Source: DASRQK01 sp964436635
GTDB taxonomy: Bacteria; Bacteroidota; Bacteroidia; Sphingobacteriales; Sphingobacteriaceae
Length of the DNA stretch: 31,810 nucleotides
Direction: 5' to 3'
Assembly: GCA_964436635.1 (NCBI GenBank)
Contig: CAYTDM010000023.1
Span: forward strand, 1-31,810
Numbering within the stretch: the stretch's first letter is position 1; each line of letters begins with the position of its first letter. The translations under genes and the position numbers were made by a program. This document shows, one piece after another, positions 23,901 to 30,446 of this stretch. The notes beneath the pieces were generated by a model, which was not told the origin of the DNA, did not search any database, and saw only the letters and a program-made list of their open reading frames with translations.

Positions 23901-24206
23901 ACGCGCAGGCAACGCCCGCCCTGTACGATTCGCTTCAGTCATGCAGGCATTTAATTCACGAAACCCTTCTTCATTCAATGCAATGCCTATGTATAATAAT
24001 TCATCGGAGGCCCTAAACTCCATCCCCGCAAGCGGATTCAAGCCCGCCTCCCGGCCTAATCGAATAAAATCAAGCACGCCGGAACTATTATTGATATCCG
24101 TCAAGACCGCCGTATCGTAGCCCCCCGCCATCATTTCTTCGATCAATTGGGGGATACTCAAGGTCCCATACCGCAAGCTATAATAACTATGCACATTCAA
24201 CAGCAT
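20958..24206 (-). CDS. dnaE2: DnaE2-like (error-prone type) DNA polymerase III alpha subunit
   Basis: About 1082 residues from the ATG at 24206, which lies 1 nt after the dinB stop and 7 nt after the purine run GGAGGGGAGGAA; an upstream in-frame start at 24251 would overlap dinB by 44 nt. The N-terminal PHP domain begins LNVHSYYSL, where the first metal-binding His of HxH is Asn, so PHP activity is probably lost. Polymerase core: YYVGRGSGANSIVAYCLG, catalytic aspartates in PPDFDVDFSW (about residues 402-409), and FDILSQRGIGHI. The C-terminal OB fold has VCDKDVRTKNGERMKFGTFF. It is shorter than replicative DnaE (about 1160), consistent with a repair polymerase. Two tandem-repeat insertions (about residues 180-214 and 962-986) are unusual. 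Pairing with dinB supports a translesion role. Confidence 0.88.
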   Translation of the reverse strand: MLLNVHSYYSLRYGTLSIPQLIEEMMAGGYDTAVLTDINNSSGVLDFIRLGREAGLNPLAGMEFRASDELLYIGIALNEEGFRELNACMTEANRTGRALPARAPQFQQAAVVYPYGRMAVGQLAEHEYIGVRPAELNKIINASPAELARYVILAPVTFRATSAWDQALGARHGGRPARYGQYGQPGHQGQYGQPGHQGQYEQHGRYGQPGHQGRPGQAAQTLPEGYKLHTQLRAIEHNVLISQLQAHQVASQEEVLIPRARLMEHYKVVPELIRNTNRLLAQCTFDFDFTSIKNKETFTGNRYDDRQLLTKYAMDGFARRYGKQHKQAKERILNELDVIDNLNFSSYFLITDDICRYARSRDFYYVGRGSGANSIVAYCLGITDVCPIELNLYFERFLNPKRNSPPDFDVDFSWDQRDEVYDYIFKRYRSGHTGLMGAMSTFKGRSMIRELGKVYGLPKAEIDRMVHEPQHLLNKNEVTNLILSVCDQLKDFPNQRTIHASGVLISERPLTYYSALDYPPKGLPTVQYDMHVAEEIGFEKFDILSQRGIGHIKDARALVERNRGEIIRTDQPKRLFKDPKIAAQLRSANTIGCFYIESPAMRQLLAKLRCDEYLTLVAASSIIRPGVASSGMMKAYIERHLDPSKAEYPHPVFKEQLEETYGVMVYQEDVMKIGHHYGGLDLADADVLRRMMSGKHRKADHLLAIQDKFFDHCRRMKYPEDSSKEIWRQMESFAGYSFNKAHSASFAVESYQSLFLKTYYPKEFMVAVLNNYGGFYSRKVYVNEARRAGANIHLPCVNKSVFNTTIYGDDIYLGFDGLLHLEARLAHLIPAEREDQGAYRDLEQFVARTGVGLEQLIVLIRAGAFRFTGRGKKELLWEAHLLLSGQKQAKNTSAPLFEQLVHVPALPELESSSLEDLYDEIELLGFPVSGSMFDLARSDFRGDVLVRDIVARAGKEAGDAPQSSEPVQSSSPIQLSEPVQSFEPVQGVQSRIEPGIVRMVGDFVCDKDVRTKNGERMKFGTFFDAEGAFFDTVHFPATLSRYPLRGSGLYLLEGKIVWEFGCPALEVTRCGRMPLKQDPRSQ
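21249..21320. repeat. Four 18-bp tandem repeats inside the DnaE2-like gene
   Basis: Units of 18 bp start at 21249, 21267, 21285 and 21303 (plus strand, of the form TTGAACGGGCTCGGACGA). They encode six-residue Ser/Glu-Pro-Val-Gln units (SEPVQS type) in a linker just before the OB fold. Confidence 0.85.
23566..23664. repeat. 27-bp minisatellite inside the DnaE2-like gene
   Basis: Two exact 27-bp copies (23611-23637, 23638-23664), one near copy (23566-23592) and an 18-bp variant between them (23593-23610). They encode a nine-residue collagen-like unit (GQYGQPGHQ) within a low-complexity insertion in the PHP domain. Confidence 0.9.
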
Positions 24207-24207
24207 G

Positions 24208-25383
24208 CTACTTCCTCCCCTCCTTTCCACGAGCGTTCCGATCTGGCGCACAAATGCCCCTTAGAATATACTGCGTGCCATAACGGTTGCGAATGCGATC
24301 CAAGGCCTCCATAAGACGGATTTCTTCTTGCGTATCATTAAATAAATCCACCTGATACGCCCCGTGAATAAGATTAGAAAACCGAACCCCAATCAAGCGA
24401 ATCAGCATGCGTCGGCTGTATAATTTCTTAAACAGCTCCATCACCTTTTCACGAATCGCGCGATCCGAATTCGTATACGGGATGCTCACCTGCTGCGTGT
24501 GCGTGTCAAAATTACTATAGCGAATCTTCAAAGTAATACAGCCGGTCAACTTCTGTTCCTTTCTCAGTTCGTACGCCAAGGTGTCCACCATCCCGATCAA
24601 AGTACGTCTTAACACATCCATGTCGATGGTATCCTGGTGATAGGTGGTTTCCTTGCTCATGGATTTTTGCTCCCGAAAAGGCACCACCGGTTGATCGTCC
24701 TCCCCATTCGCTTTCTTCCAAATCAGCACCCCATTTTCTCCTAAAACCCTGCGCATGGTAAACACATCCATTTGTTGGAGCGTGTGGCATTTCGAAACCC
24801 CCATATTGCGCAGCAAAGTATAAGACTTCTCGCCGACCATCGGAATTTTACGAATAGAAAGCGGAGCCAGAAAAGACTTCTCATTCCCCGTATCCACTTT
24901 TCGTTCCCCACAGGGTTTGGCCTCTCCAGTCGCGATTTTACTCACGGTTTTATTCGTGGACAATCCAAAACTAATCGGCAGTCCGGTTTCCTTGATAATT
25001 CGCTGGCGCAATTCCTGGGTCCATTTCCAACATCCAAAAAAGCGATCCATTCCTGTCAAATCGAAATAATGTTCATCGATGGATGCTTTTTCAACCAAAG
25101 GAGCACTTTCCTCTAAAATGCTGGTCACGATGCGAGAATAATGGCTATACAAATCATGGTCCCCGCGCACCACAATGGCCTCAGGACACAAGCGCAAAGC
25201 CAATTTCATCGGCATGGCCGAATGCACACCAAAGCGCCGCGCCTCATAACTACAAGAAGCCACTACCCCGCGATCGCCCGTACCACCGATCAACACCGGC
25301 CGCCCATGCAACTTGCTGTTTAACAGCCGTTCCACGCTCACAAAAAACGTATCTAAATCACAATGGACAATGTGCCTTTCCAT
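24208..25383 (-). CDS. dinB: Y-family DNA polymerase IV (DinB)
   Basis: A 391-residue translesion polymerase. Seen: the first catalytic Asp and the steric gate in HCDLDTFFVSVERLL, VASCSYEARRFGVHSAMP, the second catalytic pair in KASIDEHYFDLTG, ISFGLSTNKTVSKIATGEAKP and helix-hairpin-helix IRKIPMVGEKSYTLLRNMG, then the little finger domain (about 235-345). QVDLF near residue 345 fits the sliding-clamp binding motif QxxLF. It is immediately followed by the DnaE2-like gene, 1 nt after its stop. It is a likely damage-inducible two-polymerase cassette; no imuA-like gene is present. Confidence 0.93.
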   Translation of the reverse strand: MERHIVHCDLDTFFVSVERLLNSKLHGRPVLIGGTGDRGVVASCSYEARRFGVHSAMPMKLALRLCPEAIVVRGDHDLYSHYSRIVTSILEESAPLVEKASIDEHYFDLTGMDRFFGCWKWTQELRQRIIKETGLPISFGLSTNKTVSKIATGEAKPCGERKVDTGNEKSFLAPLSIRKIPMVGEKSYTLLRNMGVSKCHTLQQMDVFTMRRVLGENGVLIWKKANGEDDQPVVPFREQKSMSKETTYHQDTIDMDVLRRTLIGMVDTLAYELRKEQKLTGCITLKIRYSNFDTHTQQVSIPYTNSDRAIREKVMELFKKLYSRRMLIRLIGVRFSNLIHGAYQVDLFNDTQEEIRLMEALDRIRNRYGTQYILRGICAPDRNARGKEGRK

Positions 25384-25402
25384 TTTACAATATTACAAAA
25401 TA

Positions 25403-25423
25403 CTAAAAATATTAGCAAAATTA
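25403..25423 (-). promoter_or_regulatory. dinB -7 element with overlapping inverted repeat
   Basis: On the minus strand TAATTTTG (25423-25416), an exact -7 match, is followed at once by CTAATATTTTTAG (25415-25403), an inverted repeat with CTAA/TTAG arms. It lies 20 nt before the dinB ATG, where the transcript start is expected, so a repressor binding there would block initiation. TTGTAATATTGTAA follows further downstream. The bound regulator is unknown. Confidence 0.4.
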
Positions 25424-25532
25424 ATTTTGAAAATCATATAAAAATGCCTATTATTGAGGAAGTTTAAGAGGTAACAAGCATCCAAACTAAACGGAACTAC
25501 CTAGCACTTTAACCTTATTTAACCGATTAAAA

Positions 25533-27440
25533 ATGAAAAGATTCCTTGCATCTGCTTTCCTTTTTGCTCCGGCAATTTTATTTGCGCAAACGCCATTACA
25601 AACCGAAAAATGGCCTGAACACGACACCAAGGCTAAATTTTACACCGTAAAAGGAGAACGTTCTGGAATCAGTTATTTTGCGAAGCAACGCTATGCAGAA
25701 ATTGAATACGAACCAGGAGAAACCCTAACTTTCGATAAATACCACACGCCCGATGTCATCTACCATTGGTACAAAAAATGGGCAGAAACCTATCCGGATT
25801 TAATCGATTTTTACGAAGTAGATAAAAGTTTTGAAGGTCGCCCCATTTATCAAATGACCTTAACCAATAAAAAAACTGGGAAACACACCGATAAACCGGC
25901 GGCCTTTTTTGAGGGGGTGCGCCATAGCGGAGAGATCACGAGCAGCGAAAGTGTGCTTTGGTTAACCAAATACCTGATCGAAAATTACGGGAAAGATCCT
26001 GAGATTACCAAGCTTATCGACACCAAAACCATTTACCTCCGTCCGATCAACAATCCGGATGGCGTGAACTTATACATGCACACGGCCCAACGAAACCGCA
26101 GTTCCGTACGCCCTGATGACAACGATAACGACGGTTTGTACGACGAGGATCCAGAAGACGACTTGGATGGGGACGGCATTATCTATCAAATGCGTCGCAA
26201 AGCCAAACCGGATGAATTGGATCGCGCGAATTACATCATCGACCCGCGTGACCCATCTGGCCAATTAATGAAACGCGTATTGGATGGGCATGGAGAATGG
26301 TTCATCTATACAGAAGGAATCGATAACGATGGAGACGGCCGCTATAATGAAGACGGCATAGGAGGATTGGATTTACATAGAAATTATCCAGAAAATTGGC
26401 GTCCTGACCGCGGAGGCGATGCCACAGGAAGAGGATACACCCAAGGCGGAGCCGGTGCGTACCCATTAAGCGAAATCGAGACCCGCTCAGTCGTGCTTTG
26501 GCTCTTATCCCATCCGAATGTGTCGATTGTCAACTCCATGGACACCCGCGTTCCTATGCATTTGCGCCCACCATCCACCTCAAGCAGTGCGGAAAGCATG
26601 TTCCCTTCAGATCGCGCGATTTACGAACGCTTTGACCAACTGGGCATGTCCATCACCGGATATCCTTGGGCTGGGGATGTGTATGAAACCTATGCCACAC
26701 GCAGCAAGGTAAATCCACTTACTGGGGATCCTACGAAACCAAATCCATTATTCGGTCACGGTCCAGACTTCGGATATTTTTATTACGGATCCATTTGGTA
26801 TGGGGATGAATTATGGAATGGGGGCCAACATGTGGATCTGGATGGAGACGGTAAGATCGATGAGTACGATGGTTTTTTGTGGGACAAACAATTTAATGGC
26901 GGACGCGGATATAAAAAATGGACCAAATTCAACCACCCTCAACTCGGAGAAGTAGAAATTGGAGGAGCGGAATTTAAATTTTACTCCCAAAATGCGCCTC
27001 CAGCAGAACTTGAAAATTGGGCGAAAAACCAAGCCTTATTTAACGTGGCTTTGGCACTACAATTACCACAACTCGAATGGGAAGAAGTAAAAGTAGTATC
27101 CCAAGGGAATAACGAATACGAAATTATAGCGAGTTGGAAAAACAGCGGACAACTGCCTGTAGCTTTAGAACAAGCGAAACGGGTAAAAATCGTACAAGAA
27201 GACCGCCTTCAATTAAATATTGACGCAAAATTATTAAAAGGTTATGAGCAGGCCGCGGTGCAAATCCTTGAACCCAGCACTTTTGACAAAACCATTTATG
27301 CCGGCTACACCGATGCAGGAGAAACGAAAACAGCACGCTATCGTGTGCGGGTAAACAGCGGGGAAAAAGTGGAAGGCACGATTAAATTACTCTCTACACG
27401 AGGAGGCTATTTAGAACATAAAATTACATTAGGAAAGTAA
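25533..27440 (+). CDS. Secreted M14-family zinc carboxypeptidase-like protein
   Basis: 635 residues with a signal peptide (MKRFLASAFLFAPAILFAQ). The M14 fold is shown by VDKSFEGRPIYQMTLTNK, the zinc motif RHSGE (His131, Glu134), YLRPINNPDGVN, GLDLHRNYPENW and LGEVEIGGAEF, where Glu473 or Glu475 is the likely catalytic base. The usual third zinc ligand (His in HSY) aligns with Asn334 in SIVNSMDTR, so activity is uncertain. Three Asp-rich loops resembling calcium sites occur at about 193-214 (DDNDNDG, DLDGDG), about 265-275 (DNDGDG) and about 432-442 (DLDGDGKIDEYD). A beta domain follows (about 520-635). It probably acts outside the cytoplasm; substrate unknown. Confidence 0.85.
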   Translation: MKRFLASAFLFAPAILFAQTPLQTEKWPEHDTKAKFYTVKGERSGISYFAKQRYAEIEYEPGETLTFDKYHTPDVIYHWYKKWAETYPDLIDFYEVDKSFEGRPIYQMTLTNKKTGKHTDKPAAFFEGVRHSGEITSSESVLWLTKYLIENYGKDPEITKLIDTKTIYLRPINNPDGVNLYMHTAQRNRSSVRPDDNDNDGLYDEDPEDDLDGDGIIYQMRRKAKPDELDRANYIIDPRDPSGQLMKRVLDGHGEWFIYTEGIDNDGDGRYNEDGIGGLDLHRNYPENWRPDRGGDATGRGYTQGGAGAYPLSEIETRSVVLWLLSHPNVSIVNSMDTRVPMHLRPPSTSSSAESMFPSDRAIYERFDQLGMSITGYPWAGDVYETYATRSKVNPLTGDPTKPNPLFGHGPDFGYFYYGSIWYGDELWNGGQHVDLDGDGKIDEYDGFLWDKQFNGGRGYKKWTKFNHPQLGEVEIGGAEFKFYSQNAPPAELENWAKNQALFNVALALQLPQLEWEEVKVVSQGNNEYEIIASWKNSGQLPVALEQAKRVKIVQEDRLQLNIDAKLLKGYEQAAVQILEPSTFDKTIYAGYTDAGETKTARYRVRVNSGEKVEGTIKLLSTRGGYLEHKITLGK

Positions 27441-27513
27441 GTCAGATTAAACGTATAAATCAGATTAAACGTATATATCAGATTAGGAAAGTAAGTCAGA
27501 TCAAGAAGATAAA
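27428..27513. repeat. 18-bp tandem array between peptidase and phosphoesterase genes
   Basis: Four 18-bp units all starting TCAGAT begin at 27442, 27460, 27478 and 27496. The first two are nearly identical (TCAGATTAAACGTATA plus two bases). The third contains a copy of the peptidase gene end (ATTAGGAAAGTAAG, at 27428-27441 and 27482-27495), including its stop codon. Confidence 0.85.
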
Positions 27514-28124
27514 ATGAAGAATATGTTAAAACGCATCGTACTGGTCTTTTGCGCATGCGTAGGATTATTTGCTGCGCAAACCAATGCAAGCACCGCCCAA
27601 GAGCGCACCCGCAGCACAACGCAAACTTCCGCAAATGAAGATTTTTCATTTGTATTTATGTCCGACGTGCACATTCGTGACGATGATTTTGCGATTCAAA
27701 ATTTCAGAAAAGCCATCCGACAGATCAACGAACTTCAGCCAGACTTTGTGCTGTCGGGCGGTGACCAGGTATTTGATGTGTTACGTGGTGATGTGGAAAA
27801 ATCAAAAGCTTTATTTGACTTATTCAAGAAAGAAAGCGCCGCGATCAAAGCTCCCCTCTATACCACGGTAGGCAACCACGAGTTGTTTGGGGTTTATCCA
27901 GAAAGTCCTACGGATTCCACGCACCGCTATTATAAATATGGCATGTACGAGGAATATTTCGGGAAGACATACAAATTCTTGGACGGACGCGCTTCATCAC
28001 AGGTGGCGCCATTGCCGGAAGACCATCCTGGAGAGGAACCGATAATGGCCCCAGAAGTTTTATGGTGTTTAAAATAAAAGAAGGAGAAATATTTTACGAA
28101 AACATTCCTTATGAGAACAGATAA
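27514..28124 (+). pseudogene. Secreted calcineurin-like phosphoesterase, internally deleted and frameshifted
   Basis: The first frame (stop at 28077) encodes a signal peptide and the N-terminal half of a metallophosphoesterase: FVFMSDVHIRDDDFAIQNF, DFVLSGGDQVFDV, TTVGNHELFGVYPE, GMYEEYFGKTYKF. It then reads nonsense. From about 27993 another frame reads RFITGGAIAGRPSWRGTDNG, RSFMVFKIKEGEIFYENIPY and a stop at 28124, which is the family's C-terminal end. The middle, with the GHxH motif and remaining metal ligands (about 100 residues or more in related proteins), is missing. The product from the first frame (187 residues) cannot form a complete active site. Whether this is a real deletion or an assembly collapse cannot be decided here. 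Confidence 0.85.
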
Positions 28125-28167
28125 TCATCATAAATTAAAAAATATTAACAGAAGATTCATAAAATTC

Positions 28168-28197
28168 TTTGTTTAAATCTAATTTTAATTATTTTTG
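28168..28197 (+). promoter_or_regulatory. Promoter of the PorP/SprF gene
   Basis: TTTG (28168-28171), 18 nt, TATTTTTG (28190-28197), both exact consensus matches. The ATG at 28218 is 20 nt downstream. Confidence 0.6.
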
Positions 28198-28217
28198 GCT
28201 CTTGATCTAACCATAAT

Positions 28218-29141
28218 ATGAAAAAAATATTCAACAGAAAATCCGCCTCTTTTTTTGCCGCTATTTTAATTTCATTTGCCGCCAGTATTGAAAGCGTGCG
28301 TGCGCAAAACATATTTTTAAATCATTCGCATCAATTAAACTATTCGAATGGCATCAACCCATCCCTTAGTTTATTGACACCAAAAGGCAGCGCATCTTTT
28401 GTCGGAAGACAACAATGGGCAGGCATGGAAGGCGCACCAGTCGCTTATGTAGGAAATGCACATTTTGGTTTGGAAAAATTTGGAGCGACCGCAGGAATTT
28501 CACTTCGTCAAGACCGCATAGGTGTGGACAAAAATAGTGGAGCGAGCGTTTTCTTCGCTAAATCGATTCGAATTAGTGAGAAGAATTTCGTAGGTTTATC
28601 ATTAAATGCTGGTATCACGAATTTCAAAGCCACTTATTCCCAACTTGATGGAATGGACCCAAGTTTTCGCGATGACATCAATGAAACGGATGCATTAATC
28701 GGTTTGGGTGTAGTATACTATAATCCTGATTTATTTTATGTAGGGGTTTCCTTACCAAGAATCACCAATGGAGGTGTAGGAACTTTCGGAGATTCAAGAT
28801 ATAATTTTGAAAATCAATATTTCTTAAATGCTGGCTATTTATGGGCATTGGGTGAAACCCTTCACTTACGACCTTCAACTGTAGTATCCTATACTAAAAC
28901 AGGAGGCGTACAAGCTGACCTTGCAGCCATGGTATTTGCAAAAAGCATGTTTGGCGTAGGTGTCGGAGTAAAAACAGAAGGAGATGTGTCAGGCATGTTA
29001 AGAGTGAACTTTTCTGGATTGGGCGTGGGATACAGCTATCAAGTCAACCCAAAAAACCAACCTTTAAACCGTCAAATCAATAACAGCACACACGAAATTG
29101 GCTTAAGTTATAATTTCGGAGGCATCCAGAAATTATTATAA
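28218..29141 (+). CDS. PorP/SprF-family type IX secretion membrane protein
   Basis: 307 residues with a signal peptide (cleavage after about residue 29, ESVRAQ). The PorP/SprF fold is seen in the N-terminal FLNHSHQLNYSNGINPSLS, where the family usually has NPA, then FVGRQQWAGMEGAPVAYVGN, GISLRQDRIGV, FVGLSLNAGITNFKATYSQL, VGVSLPRITN and a C-terminal barrel end HEIGLSYNFGG. These outer-membrane proteins work with the T9SS, often helping one secreted or surface protein; SprF acts with the adhesin SprB. No large adhesin gene is adjacent on the left. It has its own promoter and terminator. Confidence 0.88.
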   Translation: MKKIFNRKSASFFAAILISFAASIESVRAQNIFLNHSHQLNYSNGINPSLSLLTPKGSASFVGRQQWAGMEGAPVAYVGNAHFGLEKFGATAGISLRQDRIGVDKNSGASVFFAKSIRISEKNFVGLSLNAGITNFKATYSQLDGMDPSFRDDINETDALIGLGVVYYNPDLFYVGVSLPRITNGGVGTFGDSRYNFENQYFLNAGYLWALGETLHLRPSTVVSYTKTGGVQADLAAMVFAKSMFGVGVGVKTEGDVSGMLRVNFSGLGVGYSYQVNPKNQPLNRQINNSTHEIGLSYNFGGIQKLL

Positions 29142-29184
29142 TTGAACTTACTACAGAACAAAAGTAGTTAGATAAAATTTAAAT

Positions 29185-29218
29185 GGCCTCGGTATACTTA
29201 CCGGGGCCTTGTTTTTTT
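29185..29218 (+). terminator. Intrinsic terminator of the PorP/SprF gene
   Basis: GGCCTCGGT, loop ATACTT, ACCGGGGCC (9-bp stem with one G.U-type pair), then TTG and seven T residues. It lies 44 nt after the stop codon. Confidence 0.9.
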
Positions 29219-29228
29219 AAGACAGATC

Positions 29229-29445
29229 ATCCCAATGCATCGTAGGAATAGGTTACTGTATCCATCGTACCCGGCAATTGGTAATTGGCGTCCACGGTGG
29301 ACACCGCATCGATTACTGAAGACAAGCGGCCAGCCGAATAAGTGTAGGTGAGGTTATCCACATTTGTGCTGCCGGTTCCCGTACGCACAAGGCTCAGAAT
29401 ATTCCCGTTGCGGTCATAACTCAACTGCTCACGGCCTTTGCCACC
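29229..29445 (-). pseudogene. Orphan Rhs/YD-repeat fragment
   Basis: The minus strand encodes about 72 residues of Rhs repeat: GGKGREQLSYDRNGNILSL, NLTYTYSAGRLSSVIDAVST, VDANYQLPGTM, DTVTYSYDALG, then a stop at 29227. Positions 29272-29353 match 31731-31810 of the main Rhs gene almost base for base, and 29229-29271 matches 31566-31607 closely. It has no natural start codon, no toxin tip and no promoter. Its right end is fused to the XRE remnant near 29440-29447. It is a silent duplicate or recombination leftover of the neighbouring Rhs gene. Confidence 0.85.
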
Positions 29446-29649
29446 TATCGAAGCTGCCAAAAAACTTGCTAAAATTTTAGATACAAGCGTGGGATACTTA
29501 TTGCGAGAGAACGAACAGGCCGACCTGTTTAAAGACCCCGCTATGTTAAAAAGGTTTCGGGATATTGCAAACTCCCCGAAAAGGAAAAGAAATGCCTGCT
29601 AACTACCGTTGACCACTTTAACAAAGCAAGCAAGATTTCTTTGATGTAA
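29438..29649 (+). pseudogene. 3' remnant of an XRE-type (helix-turn-helix) regulator
   Basis: The plus strand reads PPIEAAKKLAKILDTSVGYL and then LRENEQADLFKDPAMLKRFR, the end of an HTH_3 domain plus the usual C-terminal tail of small XRE regulators. Frame zero stops at 29602, but one missing base near 29572-29577 restores the expected ending: PEKEKKCLLTTVDHF and KASKISLM with a stop at 29649. The N-terminal DNA-binding half is absent and replaced by the orphan Rhs fragment. It is non-functional. Confidence 0.7.
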
Positions 29650-29672
29650 AAAAGGCCGGACTTGCCGGGCTT
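29648..29672 (-). terminator. Intrinsic terminator of the toxin-immunity unit
   Basis: On the minus strand AAGCCCGG, loop CAAGT, CCGGCCTT (8-bp stem with one mismatch) followed by a run of T, starting 4 nt after the immunity gene stop. Confidence 0.75.
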
Positions 29673-29676
29673 GATG

Positions 29677-30444
29677 TTATGATACTTTCTTCAATGCTTT
29701 TAGAGCTTCCTTTCTTATTAAGGCTTTAGGGTGATTGATCAACATCGTTATTTTCTCCCTTGCCTTGCTTGATTTCATTCTGCCCAATGCTTCTAAAGCG
29801 TGGGGCGTTACTTCTTCATCATCAAGCAAATTAATTAAAACATTTTCTGCTTTTTCAGACTTCACTTTCCCTAAAGCGGCAACAAACATCTGCCTTGACA
29901 TTCCATTTGTTTTATCTTGGACTATTGGCAATATACTTTCAACGTCATTTTCTGTAATCGTTGTGTAGATTGTGTTTCCAATTGCCCAACGCAAAAGCGT
30001 TTTATCTTTAGGTGTTCGGTTGTATTCTGCTATTAAAACAGGACTTGCTTTTCCGATTGCTTCCTTTACTGCTAATGCTCTTACAATGCCTTCTTTATTC
30101 TTTAAATGATATGGCTTCGATAAGTGTTCTAATAAAATCGGAATAGCCGGTTTATAACTTGATTTAGTATTTACTAAATCCCAAGAAGATGTTATATTCA
30201 ATCCCGCCTTCTTTAAGTCTTCAACCAATGGCTTTTCATCTTCAGCATAAGCCGCTTCAAGTACTATCCTTACTTGTTCTTTTTCTTTAAGCCATTTTTG
30301 ATATTCTTCATCTTTTAATAATTGCTCTTGTAATTCAGCAGCTGTAATTTTTGTATTACTGACTGTTGGTTTATTTAACCTATTAGGGCCTTTCAATAAT
30401 TCAGCCCATCTATTTTCCAATCGGATAATTTCGTCTTTTGTCAT
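29677..30444 (-). CDS. HEAT-repeat-like protein, probable immunity protein of the Rhs toxin
   Basis: 255 residues, no signal peptide or membrane segment. The first 70 residues are charged and helical (LLKDEEYQKWLKEKEQVRIV). The rest is alpha-helical with HEAT-like repeats: KPAIPILLEHLSK, RALAVKEAIGKA, RQMFVAALGKVKSEKAENVL, TPHALEALGRMKSSKAREKI, ALIRKEALKALKKV. It starts 2 nt after the toxin gene stop, the classical toxin-immunity arrangement, and ends at a terminator. The gene is clearly more AT-rich than its neighbours, consistent with transfer. Function is inferred from position and from the known use of HEAT proteins as immunity proteins. Confidence 0.75.
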   Translation of the reverse strand: MTKDEIIRLENRWAELLKGPNRLNKPTVSNTKITAAELQEQLLKDEEYQKWLKEKEQVRIVLEAAYAEDEKPLVEDLKKAGLNITSSWDLVNTKSSYKPAIPILLEHLSKPYHLKNKEGIVRALAVKEAIGKASPVLIAEYNRTPKDKTLLRWAIGNTIYTTITENDVESILPIVQDKTNGMSRQMFVAALGKVKSEKAENVLINLLDDEEVTPHALEALGRMKSSKAREKITMLINHPKALIRKEALKALKKVS

Positions 30445-30446
30445 AG

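Noticed and set aside
23571..23954. Plus-strand frame with repeated MTWLPI
   Set aside because: Antisense of the 27-bp repeat; repeats keep all frames open and the product has no recognisable features.
24206..24251. Longer start of the DnaE2-like gene at 24251
   Set aside because: It overlaps dinB by 44 nt and adds residues not seen at the start of PHP domains; the ATG at 24206 follows a purine-rich site and starts right at the domain.
27514..28077. Intact short metallophosphoesterase of 187 residues
   Set aside because: The last residues do not fit the family and the genuine C-terminus is found directly downstream in another frame, so it is a broken gene.
29461..29676. Possible non-coding RNA or attachment site between orphan Rhs fragment and HEAT gene
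   Set aside because: The stretch is explained by the frameshifted XRE remnant and a terminator; no tRNA or integration-site repeat was seen.
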